52,867 nt of DNA from an uncultured Oscillospiraceae bacterium (lineage in GTDB: Bacteria; Bacillota; Clostridia; Oscillospirales; Oscillospiraceae): the NCBI GenBank assembly GCA_947624585.1, contig CANQKZ010000005.1:1-52867 (forward strand), written 5' to 3'. The position numbers and the translations under genes were made by a program. Shown in pieces: positions 37,842 to 47,442 of this stretch; position 1 is the first letter of the stretch; every line of letters begins with the position of its first letter. The notes beneath the pieces were generated by a model. It was given only the letters and a program-made list of their open reading frames with translations, was not told the origin of the DNA and did no database searches.

Positions 37842-40144
37842 GGACGCTTCTGGCGCTTATATATAAAGATGTGAAGCTGTTCCTCCGCTCGGCGGGGGTC
37901 CTGGCGCTGGTCCTGCCCCTGCTGCTCCTGCCGGTGAGCCGGGCCTTCGTGTCCGACACCGGATCGGCGGGGCTGATACAGGGGTTCCCCATCGCCGTGC
38001 GGGACCTGGACGGGACGGTGATGAGCCGGTCGCTCATCACCCAACTGCGGCAGGTGGAGCTGTTCACCCAGGTCCGGGTGCTGGACCGGGAGTCGGACGA
38101 GGCGGCCCTGGGCGGCGGCGCGGCGGCGGTGGTGACCGTCCCGGAGGGGTTTTTCTACGACCTCTACACCATGTCGGACTGCCCCGTGGAGGTGGTGCTG
38201 AACGGGGATATGCCCACCCAGAGCGCGGTGTTCGAGGCCATCTTCACCTCGGTCATGGGCATCATCCGGGCCAGCGACTGCGCGGCCGTCGCCCTCTACC
38301 GCTTCGCCGCCCACGAGCCGGACGAGGCCCTGTGGCGGCAGATCCGAAATTCCTCCGGCGAGCGGCTGGCGCTGGACGCCCTGGGGCGGCAGGGGGTGTT
38401 TGAATTTGCGGACGCGGTGTCCGACGGGGCGGGGGCGCTCACCCGGCGGCTGGCGGCCTGCGTGCTGTCGGTGCTGGCGATGTTTTTCGCCCTGGGCGCG
38501 GTGAAGACCGTGCCGGAGGAACGCGCGCTGGGCGTCCTGCCCCGGCTCCGGGCCGCCAGGGGCGCCGGATGGGCCTTCTGGGCGTCCAAATATCTGGCGG
38601 CGCTGGCGCTGTCGGCGCCCTCCATGCTGGCCTCGGCCTGGGTCGCGGGGCTGGGGCTCGGGTACACATCGCTGCTCTACGCCGGACTTTTAGCGGGGGC
38701 CTTCGCGGTCATGGGCGTGCCCGCGGCGCGTCTCCGGGACCCGGGGCGGGTGCAGAGGGCCGGGAATCTTGTGATCCTGGCGTCCCTGGCCCTGGGCGGG
38801 ACGCTGGTCCCCGCGCGGCTCCTGCCGGGGGCGGCGCGGGCGCTGTCCCGGTTCACGCTGCCGCATCTGGCCGCGCTGGCCCTGGACGCCCGGGCGGCGG
38901 GATTCGGCGTGTGGGAGACACTGGGGCTTGTGTGGCCGCTCTATGTCCTCTGGGGACTGGCGGCGGTCCTTTCACTGCCGCCGGAGAGGAGATCCGGCAA
39001 TAATAAGGCGAAAACCGAAATGATCCGGCCTTCCGGCGCGGGGGAGGGGGGCTTTTTCGCAAGGCTTGGCAAAATATCCCTCTTCCGTCTCAGCCATCTG
39101 GCGGGCGGGGTCCGGGGCGGGGCGCTGATTTTGGCCTCCGCGCTGGTCTGCGCCCTGGCGGCGGGGGCCCGGGGGGACGCCTCGGCGCTGAAGATAGGGG
39201 TGTGCCTCCGGGATGACAGCGCGGAGGCGCGGGAGCTGGCGGAGTCCCTGGACGCGGCCTCCGGCGTGGAGGTAACGGTGATCGATGAGCGGGAGGGCCG
39301 ACGGGCGCTGCTCACCGGGGAACTGGAGGGCCTGCTGGTCATCGGGCGCGGGTACGGCGAGGCGCTCTCGTCCGGCGGTCAACTGCCGCTCTCCTACCGG
39401 TCGTCGTCCTCCGCCGGGTCGGCCCGTGGCGCCCGGGAGATCGCGGCGGGTCTGGCCGTGGCCCAGGTCCGGCGGGCCGGGTGCGCCCAGGACGCCCGGG
39501 AGCTTCTGGGGCGGGAGATCTCGGAGGCGGAGGCGCTCAGGCTGCGGGAGCTTTTCGACGGGGCGGCGGCGGACATCCCGGAGCTCTATCACATCGCAAC
39601 ATCCGGCGGTCGGGCGGCGGCGGAGCCCTTCGCGCCAAGTCCCCTGGGATTCGGGCTTCTGGCGGCGCTCTTCACCCTGCTCACCTGCTCCGCGCCCCTG
39701 TCGGGCCGGGATGCCCGGGCCGTCCGGCGGAGGCTCCGGTCCGTGCGGCACGGGGCGGCGCTGGAGCTGCTGTCCTCCCTGCTGGCGCTGTGGGGGATCG
39801 GGTTCGCGGTGATGCTGGCGGTGCTCCTGCCGTGCGGGGCGGAGGCGCGGAGCCTTTGCGCGGCGGCGCTGGGAACGCTGGATCTGGCGGCGCTGGCGCT
39901 GGCGTTGTCGCGGCTCTCCCGGGCGGGAGCCGTGGACAGCCTTGCCGCTCCGACGGCCCTTCTCATCTGCCTGCCGGGCGGGTGCTTCGCGGATCTGGCG
40001 GCCCTGTCCCCGGCGCTGGCACGGGTGTCCCTCTTCTCCCCGGCGGGGCTCATCGCGGCGGCGGCGGCGAGTCCGGCGGCGGCGGTCGGGGTGATGGCGG
40101 AGGCCGCGTGTTTCGCCTGCGCGGCGTGGATGGCGGAGCGGTGA
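37838..40144 (+). CDS. ABC-2 type permease, apparently two fused halves
   Basis: GTG start. Two halves, each with an N-terminal TM, an extracytoplasmic domain and clustered C-terminal TMs. Confidence 0.75.
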   Translation: MRTLLALIYKDVKLFLRSAGVLALVLPLLLLPVSRAFVSDTGSAGLIQGFPIAVRDLDGTVMSRSLITQLRQVELFTQVRVLDRESDEAALGGGAAAVVTVPEGFFYDLYTMSDCPVEVVLNGDMPTQSAVFEAIFTSVMGIIRASDCAAVALYRFAAHEPDEALWRQIRNSSGERLALDALGRQGVFEFADAVSDGAGALTRRLAACVLSVLAMFFALGAVKTVPEERALGVLPRLRAARGAGWAFWASKYLAALALSAPSMLASAWVAGLGLGYTSLLYAGLLAGAFAVMGVPAARLRDPGRVQRAGNLVILASLALGGTLVPARLLPGAARALSRFTLPHLAALALDARAAGFGVWETLGLVWPLYVLWGLAAVLSLPPERRSGNNKAKTEMIRPSGAGEGGFFARLGKISLFRLSHLAGGVRGGALILASALVCALAAGARGDASALKIGVCLRDDSAEARELAESLDAASGVEVTVIDEREGRRALLTGELEGLLVIGRGYGEALSSGGQLPLSYRSSSSAGSARGAREIAAGLAVAQVRRAGCAQDARELLGREISEAEALRLRELFDGAAADIPELYHIATSGGRAAAEPFAPSPLGFGLLAALFTLLTCSAPLSGRDARAVRRRLRSVRHGAALELLSSLLALWGIGFAVMLAVLLPCGAEARSLCAAALGTLDLAALALALSRLSRAGAVDSLAAPTALLICLPGGCFADLAALSPALARVSLFSPAGLIAAAAASPAAAVGVMAEAACFACAAWMAER

Positions 40145-40305
40145 GGCGGCACCCACGGTACGCGGTCTTGCGGCAGTCAGATCGGCTCTCTGTTGGAATA
40201 CACGCTTCGCTTTCCTTCGCGCATCCGGTCCGCGACACCCGATTTACCGCTCCCGGTCAACCGCGCTGCCGGGACTCTTCGCGCGGCGGTCGGGGCGCGA
40301 TCCAA

Positions 40306-40463
40306 GATACCCCCGAATAAATCGCCGCGTCGATCCCGGCGGCGGATCTCCCGCCATGTTTCGTCGAAAAAATTTTGAAAATCACAAAGTATCTCCACAA
40401 TTTTTGTCTTCATCTGGCGAAAAATCCGCGAAGGCTGCTCGGCGCTTCGATTTATACAGAGTA
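40306..40463. repeat. Degenerate family A MITE
   Basis: CCGAATAAATCGCCGCGTCG ... TTTCGTCGAAAAAATTTTGAAAATCACAAAGTAT ... TTCGATTTATACAGAG. Confidence 0.7.
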
Positions 40464-40789
40464 ATACTAATATCCAATCAAAGCGAGACATTCACGGCGG
40501 TCTTTTTCACGTCCGGCTTCGTCACGCGGCTTGGAAATACACAAAGTATTCCCTGCGCCGCCTTCCTCGCCCGACGCGAAAAATCCTCGCCGCTCGGTGT
40601 CTCCTTTCAATCGGATATTAGGGAGCCTCTGAATAAATCGAAGTGCCGAGATTGGCGAGCAGATTATTCGTCAGATGAAGTCAAAAAATTGTAGGAATAC
40701 TTTGTGTATTTCAAAATTTTTTGACGAAATATGGCGGAAAATCTGCCGTCAAGATCGGTGCTGCGATTTGTTCAGAGGTTCCTTAGTAT
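40464..40789. repeat. Family B MITE interrupted near its right end by family A
   Basis: ATACTAATATCCAATCAAAG ... CGGATATTAG | A copy | TTAGTAT. Confidence 0.88.
40622..40782. repeat. Family A MITE (161 bp) with exact TTAG duplication
   Basis: GGAGCCTCTGAATAAATC ... GATTTGTTCAGAGGTTCC flanked by TTAG (40618-40621) and TTAG (40783-40786). Confidence 0.9.
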
Positions 40790-40802
40790 AAAAATGTCAA
40801 AA

Positions 40803-40829
40803 CGGCGGGGCCACGCCCCGCCGCTTTTT
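40803..40829. terminator. Terminator-like hairpin
   Basis: CGGCGGGGC-CAC-GCCCCGCCG; T tract on + (CTTTTT) and GTTTTG on -. Downstream of the anti-sigma-like gene. Confidence 0.65.
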
Positions 40830-40840
40830 CTTGTCGCCGG

Positions 40841-41626
40841 TCAGTTGAACACAAACCCGTCCAGGATCGTCCGGACCGCCTCGTCGGTGATGTGCGTCGG
40901 CGTCTCGTCCTCCTCCGGCCAATCGTAGATCTCGACAACGTAGCAGATGCCGTCCACCACCATGGGGAAGCCCAGGGCGGGGGTGCCGGGCTCAGCGTGG
41001 GGGACCTGGATCTCCGTGCCGTCGGAGAGGGTGTAGGGGTAGTATTCGCCGTCGCCCTTGGCCGCCTCCTGCACCTCCGAACCCTGATCCCCCAGGTCGA
41101 TGTCGGCCATGACCTCCACCTCCAGCTTCCCCACCTGGTGGCGGCGCGAGAAGACCACCAGGTCTGAGTCGAAGCAGGCGTCGTAGCCCCCTGCCACGCC
41201 ATGATCCACGGCGGGATAGCCGTCCAGATAGGTGTTGTCCAGCAGGTCCACGCCGACGTAGTCCTGGAGCGCCTGCCAGCTGTCAAAGTGCTGGTGGTCC
41301 ACCTTGCCGCGGGGTTCCGCGTTCTCCACCCGGTCCCGGGCATCCGGGGACAGCTCGTCCTCATTCAGGACCTTCTGGGTGATGTCGATCCGTTTTTCGC
41401 CGTCCTCCCGAGTCCACTCCACGATGCCGTACCGCACCGCCGCCACGGCGGACACGGCCAGCGCCGCCGCCAGGACCGCCGCCAGCGCCGCCGTCAGAAG
41501 GGGTCTTCTGATCGGGCGGGATCTCCGCTCCTCCCGGGCGCGGATGTCCCGGACGATGTCCGCGCGGCGCTCATCGCCGATCGTCTCCCGTTTCATCGCT
41601 TCTATGTACATCTCCTTAAAATTCAT
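40841..41626 (-). CDS. Putative anti-sigma factor (single TM)
   Basis: One TM (LLTAALAAVLAAALAVSAVAAV); start overlaps the end of an ECF sigma gene. Confidence 0.6.
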   Translation of the reverse strand: MNFKEMYIEAMKRETIGDERRADIVRDIRAREERRSRPIRRPLLTAALAAVLAAALAVSAVAAVRYGIVEWTREDGEKRIDITQKVLNEDELSPDARDRVENAEPRGKVDHQHFDSWQALQDYVGVDLLDNTYLDGYPAVDHGVAGGYDACFDSDLVVFSRRHQVGKLEVEVMADIDLGDQGSEVQEAAKGDGEYYPYTLSDGTEIQVPHAEPGTPALGFPMVVDGICYVVEIYDWPEEDETPTHITDEAVRTILDGFVFN

Positions 41627-42077
41627 AGTCAAGCTCCTTCCTCAGCATCTCCCTGGCCCGTTGGAGCCTGGTCTGTACGGCGGTCCTGGTGATTTTCAGG
41701 ATCTTCGCCGTCTCCGTCTGGTTAAGGCCCTCGAAGCAGTATAGGTGCACCACCGCCCGGTACTTCTCCGGCAGACGCCATACCGCCTCCAGGACCTCGC
41801 TTCCGTCCCCGCCGGGTTTGGCGGGGATCTCCTCGCTGAGCTCCTGCCCCTGCCGCGCCGGGGAGCGCAGCAGATTCCGGCACTGGTTGGCGGCGCAGGT
41901 CAGCAGCCAGGCTTTTTCGCGGCCCTCCCGGCGCCTCATACGGCCCTCGCAGAGCTTCAAAAACACGCTCTGGCACACGTCCTCCGCGTCCTGCCGGGAA
42001 CCCAGCATACTGAGGGCCAGCCGGTACACGTCGTCCCCGTAGAGCCCGAAGAGCCGCAAGATCTCGTCTCGGTCCAT
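41616..42077 (-). CDS. ECF RNA polymerase sigma factor
   Basis: DAEDVCQSVFLKLCEG (region 2) and FEGLNQTETAKILKITRTAVQTRLQRAREMLRKEL (region 4). Confidence 0.92.
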   Translation of the reverse strand: MDRDEILRLFGLYGDDVYRLALSMLGSRQDAEDVCQSVFLKLCEGRMRRREGREKAWLLTCAANQCRNLLRSPARQGQELSEEIPAKPGGDGSEVLEAVWRLPEKYRAVVHLYCFEGLNQTETAKILKITRTAVQTRLQRAREMLRKELDYEF

Positions 42078-42265
42078 ATCCTCATCTCTCCTTCTGTCGC
42101 GACAACCATATAACAAGTATACCCCCCGAAGTATCACAGGGAAAAGAGAAATTTCGCAAAATTTTCCCCGCGCCGCGGACCGGCCGCCGAAGCGGGGATC
42201 GCCGGCGGCTTCTTTTCGTACATGAACCCGCTTCGCGGGGAATATACTCCTCCCGGGGTGATTTT

Positions 42266-42595
42266 ATGGATTGCAGGATCGGGGACCTCCGCTACAAGGA
42301 GGTCATCAACGTCAACACGGGCCTGCGCCTGGGGTATGTGTCCGACGGAGTGTTCGACATAAAGTCGGGCCGTATGCGGGCGCTGGTGGTGCCAGGGGCC
42401 TACAAGGTCATGGGGCTTTTCGGAAGGAACGAGGACTATGTGATCCCCTGGGAGGCCATCCGGCGCATCGGGGACGACATCATCCTGGTGGAGGACAGCC
42501 GGGTGGAGGCCCGGGAGCGGAAGCCGAAAAAGTGCGCGGAGTTCGTCCCGTGCCGCCCGGAGCGGGAAAAGTGCGTTGATAAGGACGAAAAATGA
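42266..42595 (+). CDS. YlmC/YmxH family PRC-barrel protein
   Basis: CRIGDLRYKEVINVNTGLRLGYVSDGVFDIKSGRMRALVVPG, YVIPWEAIRRIGDDIILVE. Confidence 0.9.
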   Translation: MDCRIGDLRYKEVINVNTGLRLGYVSDGVFDIKSGRMRALVVPGAYKVMGLFGRNEDYVIPWEAIRRIGDDIILVEDSRVEARERKPKKCAEFVPCRPEREKCVDKDEK

Positions 42596-42638
42596 ACCGC
42601 GGGGCGAGAAATTTTTTGAAAAACGGGCAAAATAAGGC

Positions 42639-42667
42639 TTGCAATTCAAAAGCGCCTCTGGTATAAT
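42639..42667 (+). promoter_or_regulatory. rpsB promoter
   Basis: TTGCAA (42639-42644)-17 bp-TATAAT (42662-42667). Confidence 0.75.
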
Positions 42668-42787
42668 ATCAGGGCCTCTTGATGGGGTATTACGCACACG
42701 GCGGGACTAAGCGCATGGTGCCGGAAGGCTTGCGCGGCGGAGGATCGCCGTGGAGGTAAGAACTTAATTTGAAAAGGAGAAAAAACA

Positions 42788-43525
42788 ATGGCAGTCGTAT
42801 CAATGAAACAGCTTCTGGAGGCCGGCGTACATTTCGGCCACCAGACCCGCAGATGGAACCCCAAGATGGCGCCCTACATCTACATGGAGCGCAACGGCAT
42901 CTACATCATCGACCTTGCGAAGACCGTGAAGAAGCTGGAGGAGGCGTACAACTTCGTCCGTGAGCTTTCCGAGAACGGCGGCACCCTTCTTTTCGTGGGC
43001 ACCAAGAAGCAGGCCCAGGACGCCATGCGCGAGGAGGCTGAGCGCGTCGGTATGTACTACGTCAACGCCCGGTGGCTGGGCGGTATGCTCACCAACTTCA
43101 AGACCATGCGCACCCGCGTGGACCGTCTGGCCCAGCTCAAGCGGATGCAGGAGGACGGCACCTTTGATATGCTCCCCAAGAAGGAGGTCATGAAGCACCT
43201 GGGCGAGATGGCAAAGCTGGAGAAGTATCTGGGCGGCGTCAAGGAGATGAACAAGCTCCCCTCCGCTCTCTTCATCGTCGACCCCCGCAAGGAGCGCAAC
43301 GCCATCGCCGAGGCCCGGAGACTGGGCATCCCCATCGTCGCCATCGTGGACACCAACTGCGACCCCGACGAGGTGGACTATGTGATCCCCGGCAACGACG
43401 ACGCTATCCGCGCCATCCGCCTCATCGCCTCCACCATGGCCAACGCCATCCAGGAGGGCCGTCAGGGCGAGGACGCCGCCGAGGCCAAGACCGAGGCCGA
43501 GGCCGAGGAAGCCGCCGCTGAGTGA
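42788..43525 (+). CDS. rpsB: 30S ribosomal protein uS2
   Basis: [46 protein letters not shown]. Confidence 0.99.
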   Translation: MAVVSMKQLLEAGVHFGHQTRRWNPKMAPYIYMERNGIYIIDLAKTVKKLEEAYNFVRELSENGGTLLFVGTKKQAQDAMREEAERVGMYYVNARWLGGMLTNFKTMRTRVDRLAQLKRMQEDGTFDMLPKKEVMKHLGEMAKLEKYLGGVKEMNKLPSALFIVDPRKERNAIAEARRLGIPIVAIVDTNCDPDEVDYVIPGNDDAIRAIRLIASTMANAIQEGRQGEDAAEAKTEAEAEEAAAE

Positions 43526-43579
43526 GTCTGTTGATTTGATTTCGGATATACGTAAGACTAATTGGGAGGAACTGAAATT

Positions 43580-44494
43580 ATGGCAATTACCGCCGCTGAC
43601 GTGAAGAATCTGCGTGAGATGACCGGTGTCGGCATGATGGACTGCAAGAAGGCCCTGGCCGCCACCGACGGTGATATAGACAAGGCAGTGGAGTGGCTCC
43701 GCGAGAAGGGCCTGGCCGCCGCCCAGAAGAAGGCCGGCCGCATCGCCGCCGAGGGCGTGGCCTATGCCGCCGTCATTGACGGCGTGGGCGTCTGCGTCGA
43801 GGTCAACGCCGAGTCCGACTTCGTGGCAAAAAACGACGTGTTCGTGGACTACGTCCATCAGGTGGCCGCCGTCATCGCCCATGACGGCCCCGCCGATCTG
43901 GACGCCCTCATGGCCTGTAAGTACCCCGATTCCGAGCTCACCGTCAAGGAGGCCCAGAACGAAAAGGTCCTGGTGATCGGCGAAAACATCAACGTCCGCC
44001 GCTTCACCCGCTTCGCCTCCGGCGTCTCCGTCCCCTACGTCCACATGGGCGGCAAGATCGGCGTCGTCGTCAACCTGGAGACCGACCTGCCCGCCGAGGC
44101 CGTCACCGCCGTGGGCAAGGACGTTGCCATGCAGATCGCCGCGCTGAATCCCCGCTTCTGGGATAAGTCCCAGGTGAGCCAGGACGTGCTGGACGAGGAG
44201 AAGAAGATCATGCTGGCCCAGATGGCCAACGACCCCTCCATGGCGAACAAGCCCGAGCAGGTCCGCGAGCGCATCGTCATGGGCAAGATGGGCAAGTTCT
44301 ACGCCGAGAACTGCCTCCTCCAGCAGGAGTTCGTCAAGGACAACGCCGTGACCGTGGAGAAGTACATCGCCTCCTCCGCCAAGGCTCTGGGCGGCAGCGT
44401 CAAGTTTGTGGACGCCGTCCGCTTCGAGAAGGGCGAGGGCATCGAGAAGCGTCAGGACGACCTGGCCGCCGAGGTCGCAAAGCTTGTGAAATAA
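43580..44494 (+). CDS. tsf: Elongation factor Ts
   Basis: MAITAADVKNLREMTGVGMMDCKKALAATDGDIDKAVEWLREKG. Confidence 0.98.
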   Translation: MAITAADVKNLREMTGVGMMDCKKALAATDGDIDKAVEWLREKGLAAAQKKAGRIAAEGVAYAAVIDGVGVCVEVNAESDFVAKNDVFVDYVHQVAAVIAHDGPADLDALMACKYPDSELTVKEAQNEKVLVIGENINVRRFTRFASGVSVPYVHMGGKIGVVVNLETDLPAEAVTAVGKDVAMQIAALNPRFWDKSQVSQDVLDEEKKIMLAQMANDPSMANKPEQVRERIVMGKMGKFYAENCLLQQEFVKDNAVTVEKYIASSAKALGGSVKFVDAVRFEKGEGIEKRQDDLAAEVAKLVK

Positions 44495-44511
44495 TTCAAA
44501 AACCGCATATG

Positions 44512-44546
44512 ATTCCCGGGGACGCAAGTCTCCGGGAATTTTTATA
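44512..44546 (+). terminator. Terminator after tsf
   Basis: ATTCCCGGGGAC-GCAA-GTCTCCGGGAAT-TTTTTAT. Confidence 0.85.
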
Positions 44547-44632
44547 CATTTGGGTTCCATTTTGTACTCGACAAGAGGTTGCAGAATTGGTATAATTGAG
44601 CTGAAATTGAATTCAGGAAAGAGGGGTTTTCG

Positions 44633-45505
44633 ATGAACGACTACATCATACTGACCGATTCCTCCTGCGACCTGCCCGCGGCGCTGGCGGAGGAGCTGGA
44701 TATAAAGGTCCTGCCGCTGAAGGTGAATCTGGACGGAAAAGAGTTCCGCAACTACCTGGACGAGCGGGAGATCCCCGCCTCCCAATTTTACGCCGCCCTC
44801 CGAAACGGCGGCAACGCCTCCACCAGCGCCGTCAATCCCGGCGAGTTCGCGGAAATCATGACCCCCTATCTGGAGCGGGGCCTGGACATCCTGTACATCG
44901 GCTTCGCCACGGCCCTATCCAGCACCTGCCAGAACGGCGCCATCGCGGCGGAGGAGCTGAAGGAGAAATATCCGGAGCGGAAGGTCCTGGTGGTGGACTC
45001 CAAGTGCGCCTCCATGGGGCAGGGGCTTTTGGTGTACCTGGCGGCGAAGAAAAAGCGGGAGGGCGCCTCGCTGGAGGAGCTCTATGACTTCACGAAGGCC
45101 ACGGCGCCGCGGGTGGTCCACTGGTTCACGGTGGACGATCTCTACTTCCTGAAGCGCGGGGGCCGTGTCAACGCCGCCACCGCCGCCGTGGGGACGCTTC
45201 TGAACATCAAGCCCGTGCTCCACGTGGACGACGAGGGACGCCTCATCAATATGTCCAAGGCCCGGGGCCGCCGGGCGTCCATCAAGGCCATCTTCGACAA
45301 GTGCGCCCAGACCGGCGACGGCATCTCCAACCAGCACGTCTTCATCAGCCACGGCGACTGCCCGGAGGACGCAGAGTACCTGGCCTCCATGGTCCGGGAG
45401 AATCTGCACCCCCTGGACGTGACCGTAAGCTACGTGGGTCCCGTCATCGGCGCCCACTCGGGTCCCGGGACGCTGGCGATCTTCTTTTTGGGGGATGTGC
45501 GGTGA
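44633..45505 (+). CDS. DegV family protein
   Basis: YIILTDSSCDLPAALAEELDIKVLPLKVNLDG, TSAVNPGEF, VIGAHSGPGTLAIFF. Confidence 0.95.
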   Translation: MNDYIILTDSSCDLPAALAEELDIKVLPLKVNLDGKEFRNYLDEREIPASQFYAALRNGGNASTSAVNPGEFAEIMTPYLERGLDILYIGFATALSSTCQNGAIAAEELKEKYPERKVLVVDSKCASMGQGLLVYLAAKKKREGASLEELYDFTKATAPRVVHWFTVDDLYFLKRGGRVNAATAAVGTLLNIKPVLHVDDEGRLINMSKARGRRASIKAIFDKCAQTGDGISNQHVFISHGDCPEDAEYLASMVRENLHPLDVTVSYVGPVIGAHSGPGTLAIFFLGDVR

Positions 45506-45523
45506 TACGGATATAATTGCAAA

Positions 45524-45556
45524 CGGCGGCAGGGATACCTCCTGCCGCCGTTTTTT
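45524..45556 (+). terminator. Terminator after degV-family gene
   Basis: CGGCGGCAGG-GATACCT-CCTGCCGCCG-TTTTTT. Confidence 0.88.
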
Positions 45557-45646
45557 GAATGAAAAAATCCTTTGAAAAGACCTATCCGATTTGAGTTCAA
45601 GGCACTGAATAAGCGTAAAAACTTTTTGAAGGGAGGAACGGATCTC

Positions 45647-46201
45647 TTGGATCAGGACAAAATACTCCCCTACGTGGAGCCGATCTTTCGCTTCTGCCGC
45701 AAAAGACTGCGCAGCCGCTGCGACGCGGAGGATCTGGCAAGCGAAATACTCTGCCATATCCTTGACGGTATGCGAAAATACGAGATCAAGTCGCTGGACG
45801 CATGGGTCTGGCGGGTCGCGCGGAACCGCTGCGCGCGATTTATCGGGAAGCAAAAGAAAGAGCGCACGGTTTTGTCGGAGGAGTACACCCACTCGGTTCC
45901 GGCGTATGACGACTACGCGGGGATCGACACGGAAAATACGGAGCGCGATTTTGAGACGGTTTTCCGGTATCTGCATACGCTTTCCCAAATGTACCGGGAT
46001 ATTTTGGTCGATCACTACATCGGCGAGCTGTCCGTCAGGGCGATCGCCGAAAAATACGCGCTCACGGAAGCCACCGTCAAATGGCGTCTGATACTAATAT
46101 TCAATCAAAATAAGACATTCGCGACGGTCTTTTTCGCGTCAAGCTTCGTCATACGGCTTGGAAATACATACAGTATTCCCGGCGCCGCCTTCCTCGCTTG
46201 A
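45647..46201 (+). pseudogene. ECF-type sigma factor, N-terminal part, interrupted by family B MITE
   Basis: DAEDLASEILCHIL, SLDAWVWRVARNRCARFIG, YIGELSVRAIAEKYALTEATVKWRL; then reads into the MITE and stops at 46199-46201. TTG start with GGGAGG SD. Confidence 0.82.
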
Positions 46202-46251
46202 CACGAAAAATCCTCGCCGCTCGGTGTCTTCTTTTAATTGAATATTAGTAT
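46091..46251. repeat. Family B MITE, short form (161 bp), inside the sigma-factor gene
   Basis: ATACTAATATTCAATCAAAA ... TTTTAATTGAATATTAGTAT; one visible difference from 51787-51947. Confidence 0.93.
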
Positions 46252-46252
46252 G

Positions 46253-47395
46253 AACGTGGGGCGTCAAAGGGTCAGAGAGAGGATAGGAGCGAAACAAATG
46301 GAAAAAATTTATAAGAGGATCAACTGGAACACCGCCGCCTGCAACGGCTCCGCGGACACAGACCGCTATCTGCACACACAGCTTGCCCGCGCCGTATGCA
46401 AAGCGGCATACGAAACGCCGCTGACCGTGGAGGAGATCGGCGTTCGCACCGGGATCCCCGTCCTGTACATCGAGGATGAGATCCCGCGCCTGGAATACGG
46501 AGAGGCCGTGTGCAAAATCGGGAATAAATATGCGGCGAATTTTATCGTCTTTCGGCTGGAGGACAGGAAAACGGTGGAAAAGGCATCGGAACAGATGATA
46601 AAAGGGCTTGCGGACCGGTTTGAGAGGATGTTCAGCAGCGCGGCGGGCGATGTGGACCGTTTGAACTTCTATGGGCACGGTTTCGGCATGGAGCGATTGG
46701 GACATTTTGTTGTGCCGTATGTTTTGAGGAAAAAGATCGGGACGCTGAAAACCGACCGTCTCCAAATGAAAAACGGTCCGTTCCCGCCCCGCAGGGACGG
46801 CGGATACGGCTGGTTTATCGTAGAAGAGACCGTTGACAGCGGTGAGAAGCCTTCGGAATACACCACAGGCTGCAACGCGGCGGGCGGCGGCGGGGGCAAT
46901 ATCTATTACTATTGGACCGCAAAATACTTTGACAACGATATTTATCACAACGGAGGAACGCGCTGGCTGTGCGAAAAGAACATTTTCCCGGAGAAGCCCG
47001 ACGGTATTGTAAAACCCGCCCTGCTGTCGGATGAAGAAGCCGCCGGTCTGATCCAAAAAGGTCTTCTTGTGAAGGACGGGCCGGAGTACCGGTTGAATTT
47101 CGCCTGTTTTACCGAAAAACAATTTGCCGAGTTCGTTTCTCTGTTTGCCATAGAGGATGAAGAGCTTGAAAACGCGCTGTCGGAGTGGATCCTCTCGGTG
47201 CGAAACAGCTTTTCAAGCTTTGTGCCAAAACGGTTGGAGCCTCAAATCAACCAATGGGTCTCCCAGTATCTGTTTCAAGCCGTCGGTCATGTCACGGACG
47301 AGCTGATGAACAGAGGCGTTTTGAAAAAAACGTCGCCGGATCGGCCTTTGACGGACGGCGTATTTTATGTTTCGGGCAAGTATATAAACCCTTGA
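46253..47395 (+). CDS. C-terminal part of the interrupted sigma-factor protein, or an independently restarted gene from ATG 46298
   Basis: NVGRQRVRERIGAKQ continues region 4 in the same frame as the upstream part. wHTH-like LTVEEIGVRTGIPVLYIEDEIPRLEYG. Internal SD (GGATAGGAG) before ATG 46298. Confidence 0.75.
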   Translation, partial: NVGRQRVRERIGAKQMEKIYKRINWNTAACNGSADTDRYLHTQLARAVCKAAYETPLTVEEIGVRTGIPVLYIEDEIPRLEYGEAVCKIGNKYAANFIVFRLEDRKTVEKASEQMIKGLADRFERMFSSAAGDVDRLNFYGHGFGMERLGHFVVPYVLRKKIGTLKTDRLQMKNGPFPPRRDGGYGWFIVEETVDSGEKPSEYTTGCNAAGGGGGNIYYYWTAKYFDNDIYHNGGTRWLCEKNIFPEKPDGIVKPALLSDEEAAGLIQKGLLVKDGPEYRLNFACFTEKQFAEFVSLFAIEDEELENALSEWILSVRNSFSSFVPKRLEPQINQWVSQYLFQAVGHVTDELMNRGVLKKTSPDRPLTDGVFYVSGKYINP

Positions 47396-47404
47396 CGGAA
47401 AACA

Positions 47405-47435
47405 GGGAACCGCCCGCGCGGTTCCCCGTTCTTTT
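47405..47435 (+). terminator. Terminator-like hairpin
   Basis: GGGAACCGC-CCGC-GCGGTTCCC-CGTTCTTTT. Confidence 0.75.
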
Positions 47436-47442
47436 CAGTTTC

